A DNA stretch of 64,000 nt from Serratia marcescens subsp. marcescens ATCC 13880 (lineage in GTDB: Bacteria > Pseudomonadota > Gammaproteobacteria > Enterobacterales > Enterobacteriaceae): assembly GCF_017299535.1 (NCBI RefSeq), contig NZ_CP071238.1:4216001-4280000 (forward strand), read 5' to 3'. The notes under the pieces are model-generated. The model was given only the letters and a program-made list of their open reading frames with translations, made no database searches and was not told the origin of the DNA. The position numbers and the translations under genes were made by a program. Shown in pieces: positions 18,315-26,524 of the stretch; the first letter of the stretch is position 1, and every line of letters begins with the position of its first letter.

Positions 18315-19385
18315 TTAGGCTTTCGGGAATATCCACAGATGATCGGCCGGCAGGGAGAGCCGGCACAGCGCCCGATCGCGCGCCTCGTGGCCATAGGCGC
18401 GCACCACGAAATCTTCGGCCACGGTGCGGAACAGGTATTCCCAGCGATCGCCGAGATACATGCTGGTCAGCAACGGCAGCTCAAGCTGGTTGCCCTGCGG
18501 ATCTTCGCCCAACCGCACGCGCTCCACGCGGATCACCGCCGTGCCCTCCTGCCCGACCTGCACGCCGGCGCCCGCTTTGCCCCACAGCGCCCAATCCTTG
18601 CCTTCGATGCGCGCCCGGTCGCCTTCCAGCGCGACAACCTTGCCCGGCAAGCGGTTGTTGCTGCCCATGAACTCGGCGGTGAACAGCGTGGTGGGTGAAC
18701 CGTACATCTCCTGCGGCGTGCCCTGTTGTTCGATTTTGCCGTTATTGAGCAGCAGGATGCGATCGGAAATGGCCATCGCCTCGTTCTGGTCGTGGGTCAC
18801 CATCAGCGCCGACAGACCGAGCTTGATGATCAGCTCGCGCAGGAATACCCGCGCCTCTTCGCGCAGCTTGGCGTCGAGATTGGACAGCGGCTCATCCAGC
18901 AGGATCACCGGCGGGTTGTAGACCAGCGCACGCCCGATCGCCACGCGCTGCTGCTGGCCGCCGGAAAGCTGGTGCGGGTGCCGCTTGGCCAGATGCCCCA
19001 ACCCGAGCTGATCCAGCACCGCCTGCACCCGCTGGGCGATTTCCGCCGAGGCGGTCTTACGCAGCTTCAGCGGGTAAGCGACGTTCTCAAACACCGTTTT
19101 ATGCGGCCACAGGGCATAGGACTGAAACACCAGCCCCAGGTTGCGCTCTTCGGCGGGAATTTCGCTGCGCGCGCTGCCGTTGTACACGGGGTTATTGCCG
19201 ATGACGATCCGCCCTTGGCTCGGTTTCTCCAGCCCGGCCACCGCCCGCAGCAGCGTGGTTTTGCCGCTGCCCGACGGGCCCAGCAGCGAGACCACCTCGC
19301 CCCGTTTCAGATCCATCGACACCCCTTTCAGCACCGGGTTGTCGCCATAGGTCAAATGCAGATTCTCTACCGAAAGTTCAATCAT
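18315..19385 (-). CDS. ABC transporter ATP-binding protein (FbpC/PotA-like)
   Basis: The 356-residue ATPase of an importer has Walker A GPSGSGKTT, signature LSGGQQQRVAIGRAL, Walker B VILLDEPLSNLDAKLRE and the switch histidine in MVTHDQNEA. The roughly 120-residue C-terminal extension is the TOBE-type regulatory domain found in iron(III), putrescine and phosphonate importers. It overlaps the upstream permease gene by 8 bases and belongs to a three-gene binding-protein/permease/ATPase operon. The transported compound is not evident. Confidence 0.9.
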   Translation of the reverse strand: MIELSVENLHLTYGDNPVLKGVSMDLKRGEVVSLLGPSGSGKTTLLRAVAGLEKPSQGRIVIGNNPVYNGSARSEIPAEERNLGLVFQSYALWPHKTVFENVAYPLKLRKTASAEIAQRVQAVLDQLGLGHLAKRHPHQLSGGQQQRVAIGRALVYNPPVILLDEPLSNLDAKLREEARVFLRELIIKLGLSALMVTHDQNEAMAISDRILLLNNGKIEQQGTPQEMYGSPTTLFTAEFMGSNNRLPGKVVALEGDRARIEGKDWALWGKAGAGVQVGQEGTAVIRVERVRLGEDPQGNQLELPLLTSMYLGDRWEYLFRTVAEDFVVRAYGHEARDRALCRLSLPADHLWIFPKA

Positions 19386-21147
19386 GTAATTTCACTCCAA
19401 AGCGCAAGGCGATCCCCAGCCCCAGCACCACCAGCAGGATATTGATGAACGACAGCGCGGCGACGATATCGATAGCGCCCGCGGCCCACAGAGAAACCAG
19501 CATCGAGCCGATGGTTTCCGTGCCCGGAGACAGCAGATACACCCCGGTGGAATATTCGCGTTCAAAAATCAGGAACATCAGCAGCCAAGAGCCAATCAGG
19601 CCATAGCGCGACAGCGGAATGGTGACGTGGCGGGTGATCTGGCCGCGACTGGCGCCGGCGCTGCGCGCCGCCTCTTCCAGCTCCGGCCCCACCTGCAGCA
19701 ACGTGGAAGAGATCAGCCTCAGGCCGTAGGCCATCCATACCACGGTGTAAGCCAGCCAGACGCTGAAGATAGTGCTGCGCAGCGAACGCAGCCAGACAAT
19801 CCAGTTAGCACGCAGCCACTCGGCCATCGGCAACGCCGACAGCCAACCCTCCTTGAGCGATTTGTCCAGCCACATCGGCAAGAACAGGAACACCCACAGG
19901 AATGCCAGACCGGCCAACAGCCCCGGCACCGCGCGCGGCACCAGTACGCTGTAGTCGAGGAAGCGCGTGGCGCCATCCGGCTTGCGGTGCATGGCGATGC
20001 CGATAAACAGGTAGCACGCCACCGCCAGCGCCCCGCCGATCACCCCGATCGCCATCGAGTTGACGATGGCGCGCAGCAGGTTGGGCTGCGCCCAGATGGT
20101 GCGGAAGGTGTTGATCGACAGCTCGTCCCAGACAGACACGCCCACGCCCCAGTTAGAGATAAAGGCGCGCAGCACCACGCCGATCAGCGGCACGCCGATG
20201 GTCACGGTCAGCCAGAACACCACCACCGCGCCGGCCACCCAGCGCCATTTGCCGAGCGGCAGCGCGCGGGCCTGCGAGGCTTTGCCCTTGACGGTGACAA
20301 AGCGATTGGCGGTGCGCATCAGCCGGCGCTGCAGCATCACCAACGGAATAGTGATGCAAATCAGCACCACCGCCACCGCCGCCATCAGATGGTAAGACGG
20401 CGTGCCCAGCTTGTTGGTCAACTGGTACAGGTAGGTCGCCAGCACCAGGTTGCCTTCCGGATCGCCCAACACCAGCATCAGGCCGAACACTTCCAGCCCG
20501 AGGAAGAACAACAGCACCCCGGCGTACAAGATAGACGGCCGCACCATCGGCAGACTGACGGCGGTCATCACCTGCAGCGGCGTGGCGCCGGCGGTGCGCG
20601 CCGCTTCTTCAACGTCGGATCCCACGCTGCGCAGCGCCGAGGAGATGTACAGATACGCGTGAGGCACGTGCGTCAATCCGGCTATCACCACGATGCTGGC
20701 CATTGAGTAGATGTTCCACGGCACGAAGCCCAGCAGCGCCTCCGCCCACAGCGAGAAGAAACCTACCGGTCCCGCCGCCACCACGTAACCGAAACCCAGC
20801 ACCATCGGCGACACGAAGATCGGCACCAGAATCAGCGGTTCGATGATCCGCCGCCCCGGCAGATCGGTGCGCACCATCAGGAAGGCCAAAACACCGCCGA
20901 GCGGGATGGCGATAATCACCAGGCCGAATGCCAAAATAAAGCCGCTTTTCAGCGCCTTGTAGAAATCCGGATCGGTAAAGATGAACTCGAAGGCCTCAAG
21001 GCTGAAAACCTTGGAAGGAGAGAAAAACGGTGCCGAGAGGAAGCTTTGAATGATGATAAACGACAGGGGGACATAGATAACCAGCGCGGTTATCAACACC
21101 ACCAGTCCGCGCGGCAGACTCTGCCACTTTCTGCGCCATGCTTGCAT
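19378..21147 (-). CDS. ABC transporter permease, duplicated FbpB-type
   Basis: The 589-residue membrane protein has two homologous permease halves in one chain, as in FbpB/AfuB-type iron(III) and related importers. Each half carries an ATPase-contacting EAA loop: EEAARTAGATPLQVMTAVSLPMVRP in the first and EEAARSAGASRGQITRHVTIPLSRYG in the second. About 12 hydrophobic segments are visible. It lies between the binding-protein and ATPase genes on one transcript. The substrate is not determined; iron(III), a phosphonate or another small anion are possible. Confidence 0.9.
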   Translation of the reverse strand: MQAWRRKWQSLPRGLVVLITALVIYVPLSFIIIQSFLSAPFFSPSKVFSLEAFEFIFTDPDFYKALKSGFILAFGLVIIAIPLGGVLAFLMVRTDLPGRRIIEPLILVPIFVSPMVLGFGYVVAAGPVGFFSLWAEALLGFVPWNIYSMASIVVIAGLTHVPHAYLYISSALRSVGSDVEEAARTAGATPLQVMTAVSLPMVRPSILYAGVLLFFLGLEVFGLMLVLGDPEGNLVLATYLYQLTNKLGTPSYHLMAAVAVVLICITIPLVMLQRRLMRTANRFVTVKGKASQARALPLGKWRWVAGAVVVFWLTVTIGVPLIGVVLRAFISNWGVGVSVWDELSINTFRTIWAQPNLLRAIVNSMAIGVIGGALAVACYLFIGIAMHRKPDGATRFLDYSVLVPRAVPGLLAGLAFLWVFLFLPMWLDKSLKEGWLSALPMAEWLRANWIVWLRSLRSTIFSVWLAYTVVWMAYGLRLISSTLLQVGPELEEAARSAGASRGQITRHVTIPLSRYGLIGSWLLMFLIFEREYSTGVYLLSPGTETIGSMLVSLWAAGAIDIVAALSFINILLVVLGLGIALRFGVKLHD

Positions 21148-21225
21148 AAATGCTCCCTATGGTTGTAAACGACGACCAAAGGGCGCGCGCCCGTGCGACA
21201 GGCGCGCGTCCGAATGCAGTCCCTG

Positions 21226-22317
21226 TTATTTCGCCGCGGCGGCGCGCCATTGTTTGATATAGTCGAGACGCTTGGCCGGCTGCAGATATTCCAGCAGGCT
21301 GTCATCGACCGGGATCGGTTTGAGCGCGTTACCCAACAGCTTGGTCATGCCATCGATGTCGTTCTTGCCTTCGATGTCGTTGCGGATCGAGGGGATATCC
21401 GCCTGATTGGCGAGAATATTTTGCCCTTTCTCCGACAGCACATAGTCAAACCACAGCTTGGCGGCGTTAGGGTTGCCGGCCTCTTTGCCGATGAAGCTCA
21501 CGCGCGACAGCACCAGGGTATAGTCTTTCGGATAGACGATGCCGAGCGACGGATCGCTCTTGGCGCGGGCCTCGGCGTATGAACCGAGGATATTGAAGCC
21601 GATCAGGTTTTCACCGGAGGAAACGCGTTCCATCATGGTGCCGGTGGAGGATTGCACCGCCAGGCCACCCTTGGCCACGTCGGCCAGCGTTTTGAAGTAG
21701 TTAGGATCGGCCTTGAAGTCCTGCACCGACAGCATGAAGCCGACGCCGGATTTTTCGATGTCGTAGGTGGTGACTTTCTTCTTGAATTTGTCCGTCTGGC
21801 CGGCGATCAGCTTGGCCAGCGCCGCATGCGAATCCGGCACATCGCCTTGCGGGATCAGGCGTTTGTTATAGATAAACACCACCGGCTCATAGGTGGTGCC
21901 ATACACCTTATCTTGCCATACCGCCCATTTCGGCAGTTGAGCCTGCTCGGGAGAGGCGTATTCCTGCGCGTAATCGCCCGCCAGTTTCAAAATGGTGTCC
22001 ATCGACGAACTCCACACCACGTCGCCGCTGGTGCCGCCGGCCGCCTGCTCGCTGATAAAGCGGTTATACAGTTCGGTGCTGTTCATGTCGTTGTATTCGA
22101 CCTTGATGCCCGGATACAACGCCTCGAACCCCTGGATCAGCGGCGCCGCCGCCTTGGTGTCGGTGGTCGAGTAAATCACCACCTTGCCTTCTTTCTTCGC
22201 GCCGTCGACCAGTTTCTGGTAGTCGGCGGGGTAGCCCGCCGGGAAGGCCGCATAGGCGGAAACGGAGCCCAGCAAAGTGATTGCCGCTACGGTCGCGCTG
22301 ATTTTTTTCATCATCAT
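21226..22317 (-). CDS. Periplasmic substrate-binding protein of the Fbp-type ABC importer
   Basis: This is an extracellular solute-binding protein of about 363 residues. Four ATG codons stand in a row (22320 down to 22309); an AGGGG motif just upstream favours the first or second of them. The signal peptide is MKKISATVAAITLLGSVSAYA with cleavage before AFPAGY. The mature protein shows the pattern of the Fe3+/thiamine/phosphonate binding-protein group (GKVVIYSTTDTKAAAPLIQGFEALYPGIKVEYNDMNSTELYNRF). The open frame upstream to 22437 is non-coding leader. It is the first gene of the importer operon. Confidence 0.9.
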   Translation of the reverse strand: MMMKKISATVAAITLLGSVSAYAAFPAGYPADYQKLVDGAKKEGKVVIYSTTDTKAAAPLIQGFEALYPGIKVEYNDMNSTELYNRFISEQAAGGTSGDVVWSSSMDTILKLAGDYAQEYASPEQAQLPKWAVWQDKVYGTTYEPVVFIYNKRLIPQGDVPDSHAALAKLIAGQTDKFKKKVTTYDIEKSGVGFMLSVQDFKADPNYFKTLADVAKGGLAVQSSTGTMMERVSSGENLIGFNILGSYAEARAKSDPSLGIVYPKDYTLVLSRVSFIGKEAGNPNAAKLWFDYVLSEKGQNILANQADIPSIRNDIEGKNDIDGMTKLLGNALKPIPVDDSLLEYLQPAKRLDYIKQWRAAAAK

Positions 22318-22438
22318 CATCCATCCCCTGATCACATTTAATAAACTAAAAATTAACATATAGTTAATAACTGTGACGAGGCAACGGCGTTGCTTTGTTA
22401 TCTTTCGGTTTTGTGAGGTTGGACGTTTTTCAGCCAAT

Positions 22439-22463
22439 AAAAAAGCCCGGCAGCGCGGGCTTT
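22439..22463 (-). terminator. Terminator of the EamA exporter gene
   Basis: On the minus strand, the stem GCCCG / CGGGC with a 6-base loop, extended by AAA/TTT pairs, is followed by a T-run. It lies 20 bases after the exporter stop and upstream of the binding-protein promoter. Confidence 0.8.
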
Positions 22464-22483
22464 ACGGCGCTTCCTGTCGCAAA

Positions 22484-23401
22484 CTATTCGGCCAGGCGAG
22501 AACGCCGCAGCAGGCGAATTCGCTGTACGATGGCGACCCCCAGCAGGGTCAGGGCAAACCCCGCCAACTGCACCAGCGACAGCGCCTCGCCAAACAGCGC
22601 GTAAGCCTGCAGCGCCGCCGCCGGCGGCACCAGCAGCATCAGCGCGGTAATGCGAGTCAAATCGCCGTGGCGCACCATCCAGATAAACAGCGCGGTGCCG
22701 CCCAGCGACAACACGCCGGCCGACCACAGCAGCGAGAACCACAGCGTCGGCGAATTGTCCCAGGCGCCGGAGCCCATCACGGCCGCCAACGCGCCGGTCA
22801 CGATCGCGGCGCCGAGGTGCTGAATGGCGCCCGCCGCCCGCAGATCGGCCGCCGCCAGCGAAGACTTCTGCACCATGATGCCGATCGTCAGCGCGACGAT
22901 GCTGCCAAACCCCATCAGGATCGGCAACAGCGCCATATTGCCGACGTCGATACCGGTCAGTCGAGGGGAGAGCACCAGCGCAACGCCGATAAAACCGACC
23001 GCCAGCCCGGCCCAGGAGCGTAACCCTATCGATTTGCGCAGCACCAACGCGAAAATCAGCGCGGTGAACAACGGCTGCAATCCGCCGATCAGCGACATCA
23101 CCCCGGCCGCCAGGCCGTTCGCCACCGCCCACCAGCTTGCAGCGAGATAAACGCCATTCATCAACATGCCGGTCAGCAGGTGCATCACGAACTGCCGCCC
23201 CTTGGGCCAGGCGCAATGCAATGCCAGCAAAGCGAATACCGCGGCGGCGATCAAAAAGCGAAAGGTCAGGAAAAGGTTGGGATCGGCATGATCCGCCACC
23301 GCACGCGCGGCAATAAAACCCGTCGACCAAATTAATATCAGGAAAAACGGCGCGATAAATGCCTTTCGCCGATCGCGTTTTTCACGCGGGGTTATTTCCA
23401 T
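22484..23401 (-). CDS. EamA/DMT family transporter (RhtA-like exporter)
   Basis: Taken from the ATG at 23401, which has an AGG motif 7 bases upstream, the protein is 305 residues with ten predicted membrane segments in two EamA repeats. Hydrophobic segments such as FLILIWSTGFIAARAVADHADPN and LAVGFIGVALVLSPRL are typical of drug/metabolite transporters. Members of this family export amino acids and derivatives (RhtA, YdeD). It is divergent from a CsaA-like gene and a 2OG/Fe(II) dioxygenase gene, sharing a 287-base AT-rich control region, which suggests export of the dioxygenase product. That link is inference. A start at 23449 is possible but lacks a ribosome site. Confidence 0.85.
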   Translation of the reverse strand: MEITPREKRDRRKAFIAPFFLILIWSTGFIAARAVADHADPNLFLTFRFLIAAAVFALLALHCAWPKGRQFVMHLLTGMLMNGVYLAASWWAVANGLAAGVMSLIGGLQPLFTALIFALVLRKSIGLRSWAGLAVGFIGVALVLSPRLTGIDVGNMALLPILMGFGSIVALTIGIMVQKSSLAAADLRAAGAIQHLGAAIVTGALAAVMGSGAWDNSPTLWFSLLWSAGVLSLGGTALFIWMVRHGDLTRITALMLLVPPAAALQAYALFGEALSLVQLAGFALTLLGVAIVQRIRLLRRSRLAE

Positions 23402-23554
23402 ATCACTACCTGAAAGAATGCGGTTGATGAATGAGGGCATACTAACCAATTTAACACGGGCTTAACAGTGCCGAGCGAACGCCCAAGTTCAGGTGGCGCA
23501 TATAATTACCGGTGAATAATGAAGTTTCAATTTCATATAATTCATCGAGCTTAT

Positions 23555-23593
23555 AATTAATTGCGCTACGTTACGATAATGTAAATTAATTGC
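23555..23593. promoter_or_regulatory. Direct repeat AATTAATTGC in the exporter/dioxygenase control region
   Basis: Two exact copies of AATTAATTGC (23555-23564 and 23584-23593), each followed by (G)CTAC, start 29 bases apart, close to three helical turns. They lie in the AT-rich divergent region and could be activator or repressor half-sites. Confidence 0.4.
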
Positions 23594-23622
23594 TACATCA
23601 GGTATAAATATTCCCCTATCGG

Positions 23623-23633
23623 CGACATTGTCG
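23623..23633. promoter_or_regulatory. Palindrome CGACATTGTCG upstream of the csaA-like gene
   Basis: A perfect odd palindrome (CGACA T TGTCG) extends imperfectly into TATCGG...GGATA. It lies 56 bases upstream of the csaA-like start and is a plausible repressor site. Confidence 0.35.
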
Positions 23634-23688
23634 GGATAATTCCCCTTTGCTAGCCTTTCTGAAGCCATTTAATTAACGGGACTGACTC

Positions 23689-24021
23689 ATGGCCGAAATC
23701 ACTGATTTTATGAAACTGGATATGCGTATTGGCGAAATTATTTCCGTGGAATATAACGACAAGGCGTTAAAACCCGCCTATAAGCTGCGCATTGATTTCG
23801 GCGAGGAAATTGGCATTAAAAACAGTTCGGCGCAATTATGCGAAAACTATCAGGAAGATGATCTGCTTGGCAGAAAAGTCATCTCCGTCGTTAATTTCCC
23901 CGCCAGGCGGGTTGCCGGATTTAAATCCGAAGTGCTGGTTCTTGCCGCGGTCACCAGGGATCAAGGCACCGTCTTGCTGAAACCCGATTTCGACGTGGAG
24001 ATCGGCAGCAAGATTTTATAA
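23689..24021 (+). CDS. csaA: CsaA-like tRNA-binding-domain protein
   Basis: The 110-residue protein consists of one OB-fold tRNA-binding domain of the CsaA type (the same domain as at the C-terminus of MetRS). The conserved N-terminus FMKLDMRIGEIISVEY, the central GIKNSSAQLCENYQEDDLLGRKVISVVNFPARRVAGFKSEVLVL and the C-terminal GSKIL are typical. CsaA proteins are described as chaperones with export-related and tRNA-binding activity; their role in enterobacteria is unclear. It is followed after 30 bases by a 2OG/Fe(II) dioxygenase gene in the same direction, so the two are probably co-transcribed. Confidence 0.85.
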   Translation: MAEITDFMKLDMRIGEIISVEYNDKALKPAYKLRIDFGEEIGIKNSSAQLCENYQEDDLLGRKVISVVNFPARRVAGFKSEVLVLAAVTRDQGTVLLKPDFDVEIGSKIL

Positions 24022-24051
24022 CCGCCCTATCATTCGTGAGGCCTCCGAGAA

Positions 24052-24933
24052 ATGCGACAGTTATCTCTGCTTGATGAAGTTAAGAAGGCATACCAGGAAC
24101 ACCGTTCAGCCTTTATCCCCGGCGCTACCATGCAGGCAATCCTGCTGGCGCTGGGCGCGCGGCCGGAAGATTTCGCCAGGCTGCAGCAGGTCAGCGCCAA
24201 TCTGGCGGACGATCCCACGCTGCCTTTCCGCAAGTCCAGAAACGGCCGTTTCTGTTTCGACTTCGATCGCGCCCGGATTGAGCGGCTGGAGTTCCAGCCT
24301 TTCGTGCTCTCGGTCGAGGAAGACTTCATCCGCTACGATTCGGGAAAGGTGCGCCATTTCCGCGGCATCAACGACGATCTGCAGTTGAATACGGCATTTC
24401 AGGCGCTGATGAAATTCAAAGCCTACGTGATCGATGGCGTGAGCGTGACGCCGCGCCCCCGGCTTAATCAGGAGATCAACAAGTTCGTCTGCACGGTGTT
24501 CAACCTGCGCACCGTCACCACGCCGCAGATGCTGGGCGAACCGGCGCTGGAAGGCGTGCACAGCGACGGCGTCGACCACACCATGACGACCTTCCTCGGC
24601 TGCGACAACATGACCGACGACAGCGCCAAGACCTTTATTCACGATATGCGCGAAACCAGCGGGATCAAATTCGATCGGGCCCGGCCGGAATGGATTTTGG
24701 GCGCAATACAGCATCGGCATTTCCTCGATACCCTGCTGATTGTCGACCATGAACGCAAACACAGCCTCTCACCGGTGGAAGCGCAGGACAAACGTAAGAA
24801 TTCAACCCGCGATATGCTGATCTTTTTCACCCGTAAACCGGTCGAAGACGGCCACGTCTCCTTCGCGTATGACTCTTTTAAACCGCATATCGAAATCCCG
24901 CTGTCGATAGACATGGTGGCGCGCGCGAGCTAA
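24052..24933 (+). CDS. 2-oxoglutarate/Fe(II) dioxygenase (PF10014 type, free amino-acid hydroxylase candidate)
   Basis: The 293-residue protein belongs to the 2OG-Fe dioxygenase family that contains the L-isoleucine 4-hydroxylases (IDO, HilA). The iron ligands are visible as H170 and D172 (GVHSDGVDH), with H237 in [12 protein letters not shown] as the probable distal histidine. The basic segment [16 protein letters not shown] may bind 2-oxoglutarate. Related enzymes hydroxylate free aliphatic amino acids and are often encoded beside RhtA-like exporters, which is the arrangement here. A branched-chain amino-acid importer gene follows. It also contains a [16 protein letters not shown] segment typical of the family. 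The substrate remains unproven. Confidence 0.82.
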   Translation: MRQLSLLDEVKKAYQEHRSAFIPGATMQAILLALGARPEDFARLQQVSANLADDPTLPFRKSRNGRFCFDFDRARIERLEFQPFVLSVEEDFIRYDSGKVRHFRGINDDLQLNTAFQALMKFKAYVIDGVSVTPRPRLNQEINKFVCTVFNLRTVTTPQMLGEPALEGVHSDGVDHTMTTFLGCDNMTDDSAKTFIHDMRETSGIKFDRARPEWILGAIQHRHFLDTLLIVDHERKHSLSPVEAQDKRKNSTRDMLIFFTRKPVEDGHVSFAYDSFKPHIEIPLSIDMVARAS

Positions 24934-25132
24934 CGCGTTGCCGGGCCGGCCGCCAGGATGCATCTGTGCGGCCGGTTCACGCAAGGATAAACAGCGCTGG
25001 ATTAATCAGGTTTTTGTCGCCGAATTATTATATCCTGCCGGACGAAAATTTTTGCGGGCGCTCGCTGCCCCACGCGCCAGCCCTCTGCAGGCAGGCCGTT
25101 TATTTCATGAATACAGGCAGTGCCATACCGTT

Positions 25133-26455
25133 ATGACCAAGAGTTTATCCCCGAAAGACATTATCGCCCTGGGCTTTATGACCTTTGCCCTGTTTGTCGG
25201 CGCCGGCAACATCATCTTCCCGCCGCTGGTGGGACTGCAGTCCGGCGAACATCTGTGGCCGGCCGCTATCGGGTTTATGGTGACCGCCGTCGCCCTGCCG
25301 GTGATCGCCGTGATCGCGTTGGCGCGCGTCGGCGGCAGCATCAGCCTGCTGACCGGCCCCATCGGCCGCACCGCCGGTTTGCTGCTGGCGACCGTCTGCT
25401 ATCTGGCGCTCGGCCCGCTGTTCGCCACGCCGCGAACCGCCAATGTCTCTTTCGCCCTCGGCATTGCGCCTTTCACCGGCGACGGCGCCCTGCCGCAGTT
25501 CATCTACAGCCTGCTGTTCTTTACCCTGGCGATGATTGTGTCGCTTTATCCCGGACGGTTGCTCGATAACGTCGGCCATATTCTGGCGCCGCTGAAAATT
25601 CTGGCGCTGGCCGCGCTCGGCATCGCCGCCCTGGTCTGGCCCGCAGGCGCGCCGCTCTCCGCCGTCGGCAGCTATCAAGCCTCGGCGTTTTCCACCGGCT
25701 TCGTACAGGGTTATCAAACCATGGACACGCTGTCGGCGCTGATGTTCGGTTCGATTATCGTTACCGCCGCCCGCTCGCGCGGCGTCAGCGACAGCGGGTT
25801 GCTGCTGCGTTATACGCTGTGGGCCAGCCTGATCGCCGGCGTCGGCCTGACGCTGGTCTATATCTGCATGTTCAAACTCGGCGCCGGCAGCGGTAGCCTG
25901 ATCGAGAACGGCGCTCAGGATGGCGCGGCAATCCTGCACGCCTATGTACAGCACACCTTCGGCGATCTGGGCAGCGTCTTTATGGCGGTGCTGATGTTCA
26001 TCGCCTGCCTGGTGACGGCGGTCGGCATGACCTGCGCCTGCGCGGACTTCTTCTCCCGCTACCTGCCGCTCTCTTACCGCACGCTGGTGGTCATCCTCGC
26101 CCTCTTCGCCATGCTGGTCTCCAACATGGGGCTGGCCAATCTGATCCGCGTCTCGCTGCCGGTGCTGACGGCGATCTACCCGCCCTGCATCGCGCTGGTG
26201 TTGCTCAGCTTCAGCCAGAACCGCTGGCGCAGCGCCAGGCGCGTCTTCGCGCCGGTGATCGCCACCAGCCTGGTGTTTGGCCTGGCCGACGGCCTGAAGG
26301 CTTCCAGCTTCAGCGGCCTGCTGCCCGCCTGGTTCGATAAGCTGCCGCTGGCCGAACAGGGGCTGGTCTGGCTGCAGCCTACGCTGCTGGTGCTGTTGCT
26401 GGCGGCGGCTTACGACCGGTTGCGCGGCGTCGAAAGCGCCAATGCCGCGTCGTAA
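25133..26455 (+). CDS. brnQ: Branched-chain amino acid transport carrier BrnQ (LIVCS family)
   Basis: From the ATG at 25133 the protein has 440 residues, the length of E. coli BrnQ, and begins [26 protein letters not shown] as BrnQ proteins do. It is an inner-membrane symporter for leucine, isoleucine and valine with about 12 membrane segments. The segment [21 protein letters not shown] ([14 protein letters not shown]) is family-conserved. A much longer reading from 24938 would add a non-conserved leader. It is 199 bases downstream of the dioxygenase gene and probably has its own promoter, but the association with a possible isoleucine or leucine hydroxylase is suggestive. It ends in a shared terminator with tktA. 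Confidence 0.92.
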   Translation: MTKSLSPKDIIALGFMTFALFVGAGNIIFPPLVGLQSGEHLWPAAIGFMVTAVALPVIAVIALARVGGSISLLTGPIGRTAGLLLATVCYLALGPLFATPRTANVSFALGIAPFTGDGALPQFIYSLLFFTLAMIVSLYPGRLLDNVGHILAPLKILALAALGIAALVWPAGAPLSAVGSYQASAFSTGFVQGYQTMDTLSALMFGSIIVTAARSRGVSDSGLLLRYTLWASLIAGVGLTLVYICMFKLGAGSGSLIENGAQDGAAILHAYVQHTFGDLGSVFMAVLMFIACLVTAVGMTCACADFFSRYLPLSYRTLVVILALFAMLVSNMGLANLIRVSLPVLTAIYPPCIALVLLSFSQNRWRSARRVFAPVIATSLVFGLADGLKASSFSGLLPAWFDKLPLAEQGLVWLQPTLLVLLLAAAYDRLRGVESANAAS

Positions 26456-26472
26456 GCGCGATTTCCGCCCAT

Positions 26473-26504
26473 AAAAAAAGCCGGTCATCATGACCGGCTT
26501 TTTT
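26473..26504. terminator. Bidirectional terminator between brnQ and tktA
   Basis: The stem GCCGGTCA / TGACCGGC with a 3-base loop is flanked by seven A on the left and six T on the right. It lies 17 bases after brnQ and 20 bases beyond the tktA stop. Confidence 0.93.
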
Positions 26505-26524
26505 ATCGGCTTGCGCCAGACCGC

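Noticed and set aside
18315..22317. Assigning the ABC importer to iron(III) or to 2-aminoethylphosphonate
   Set aside because: The family covers several substrates and no neighbouring gene decides between them.
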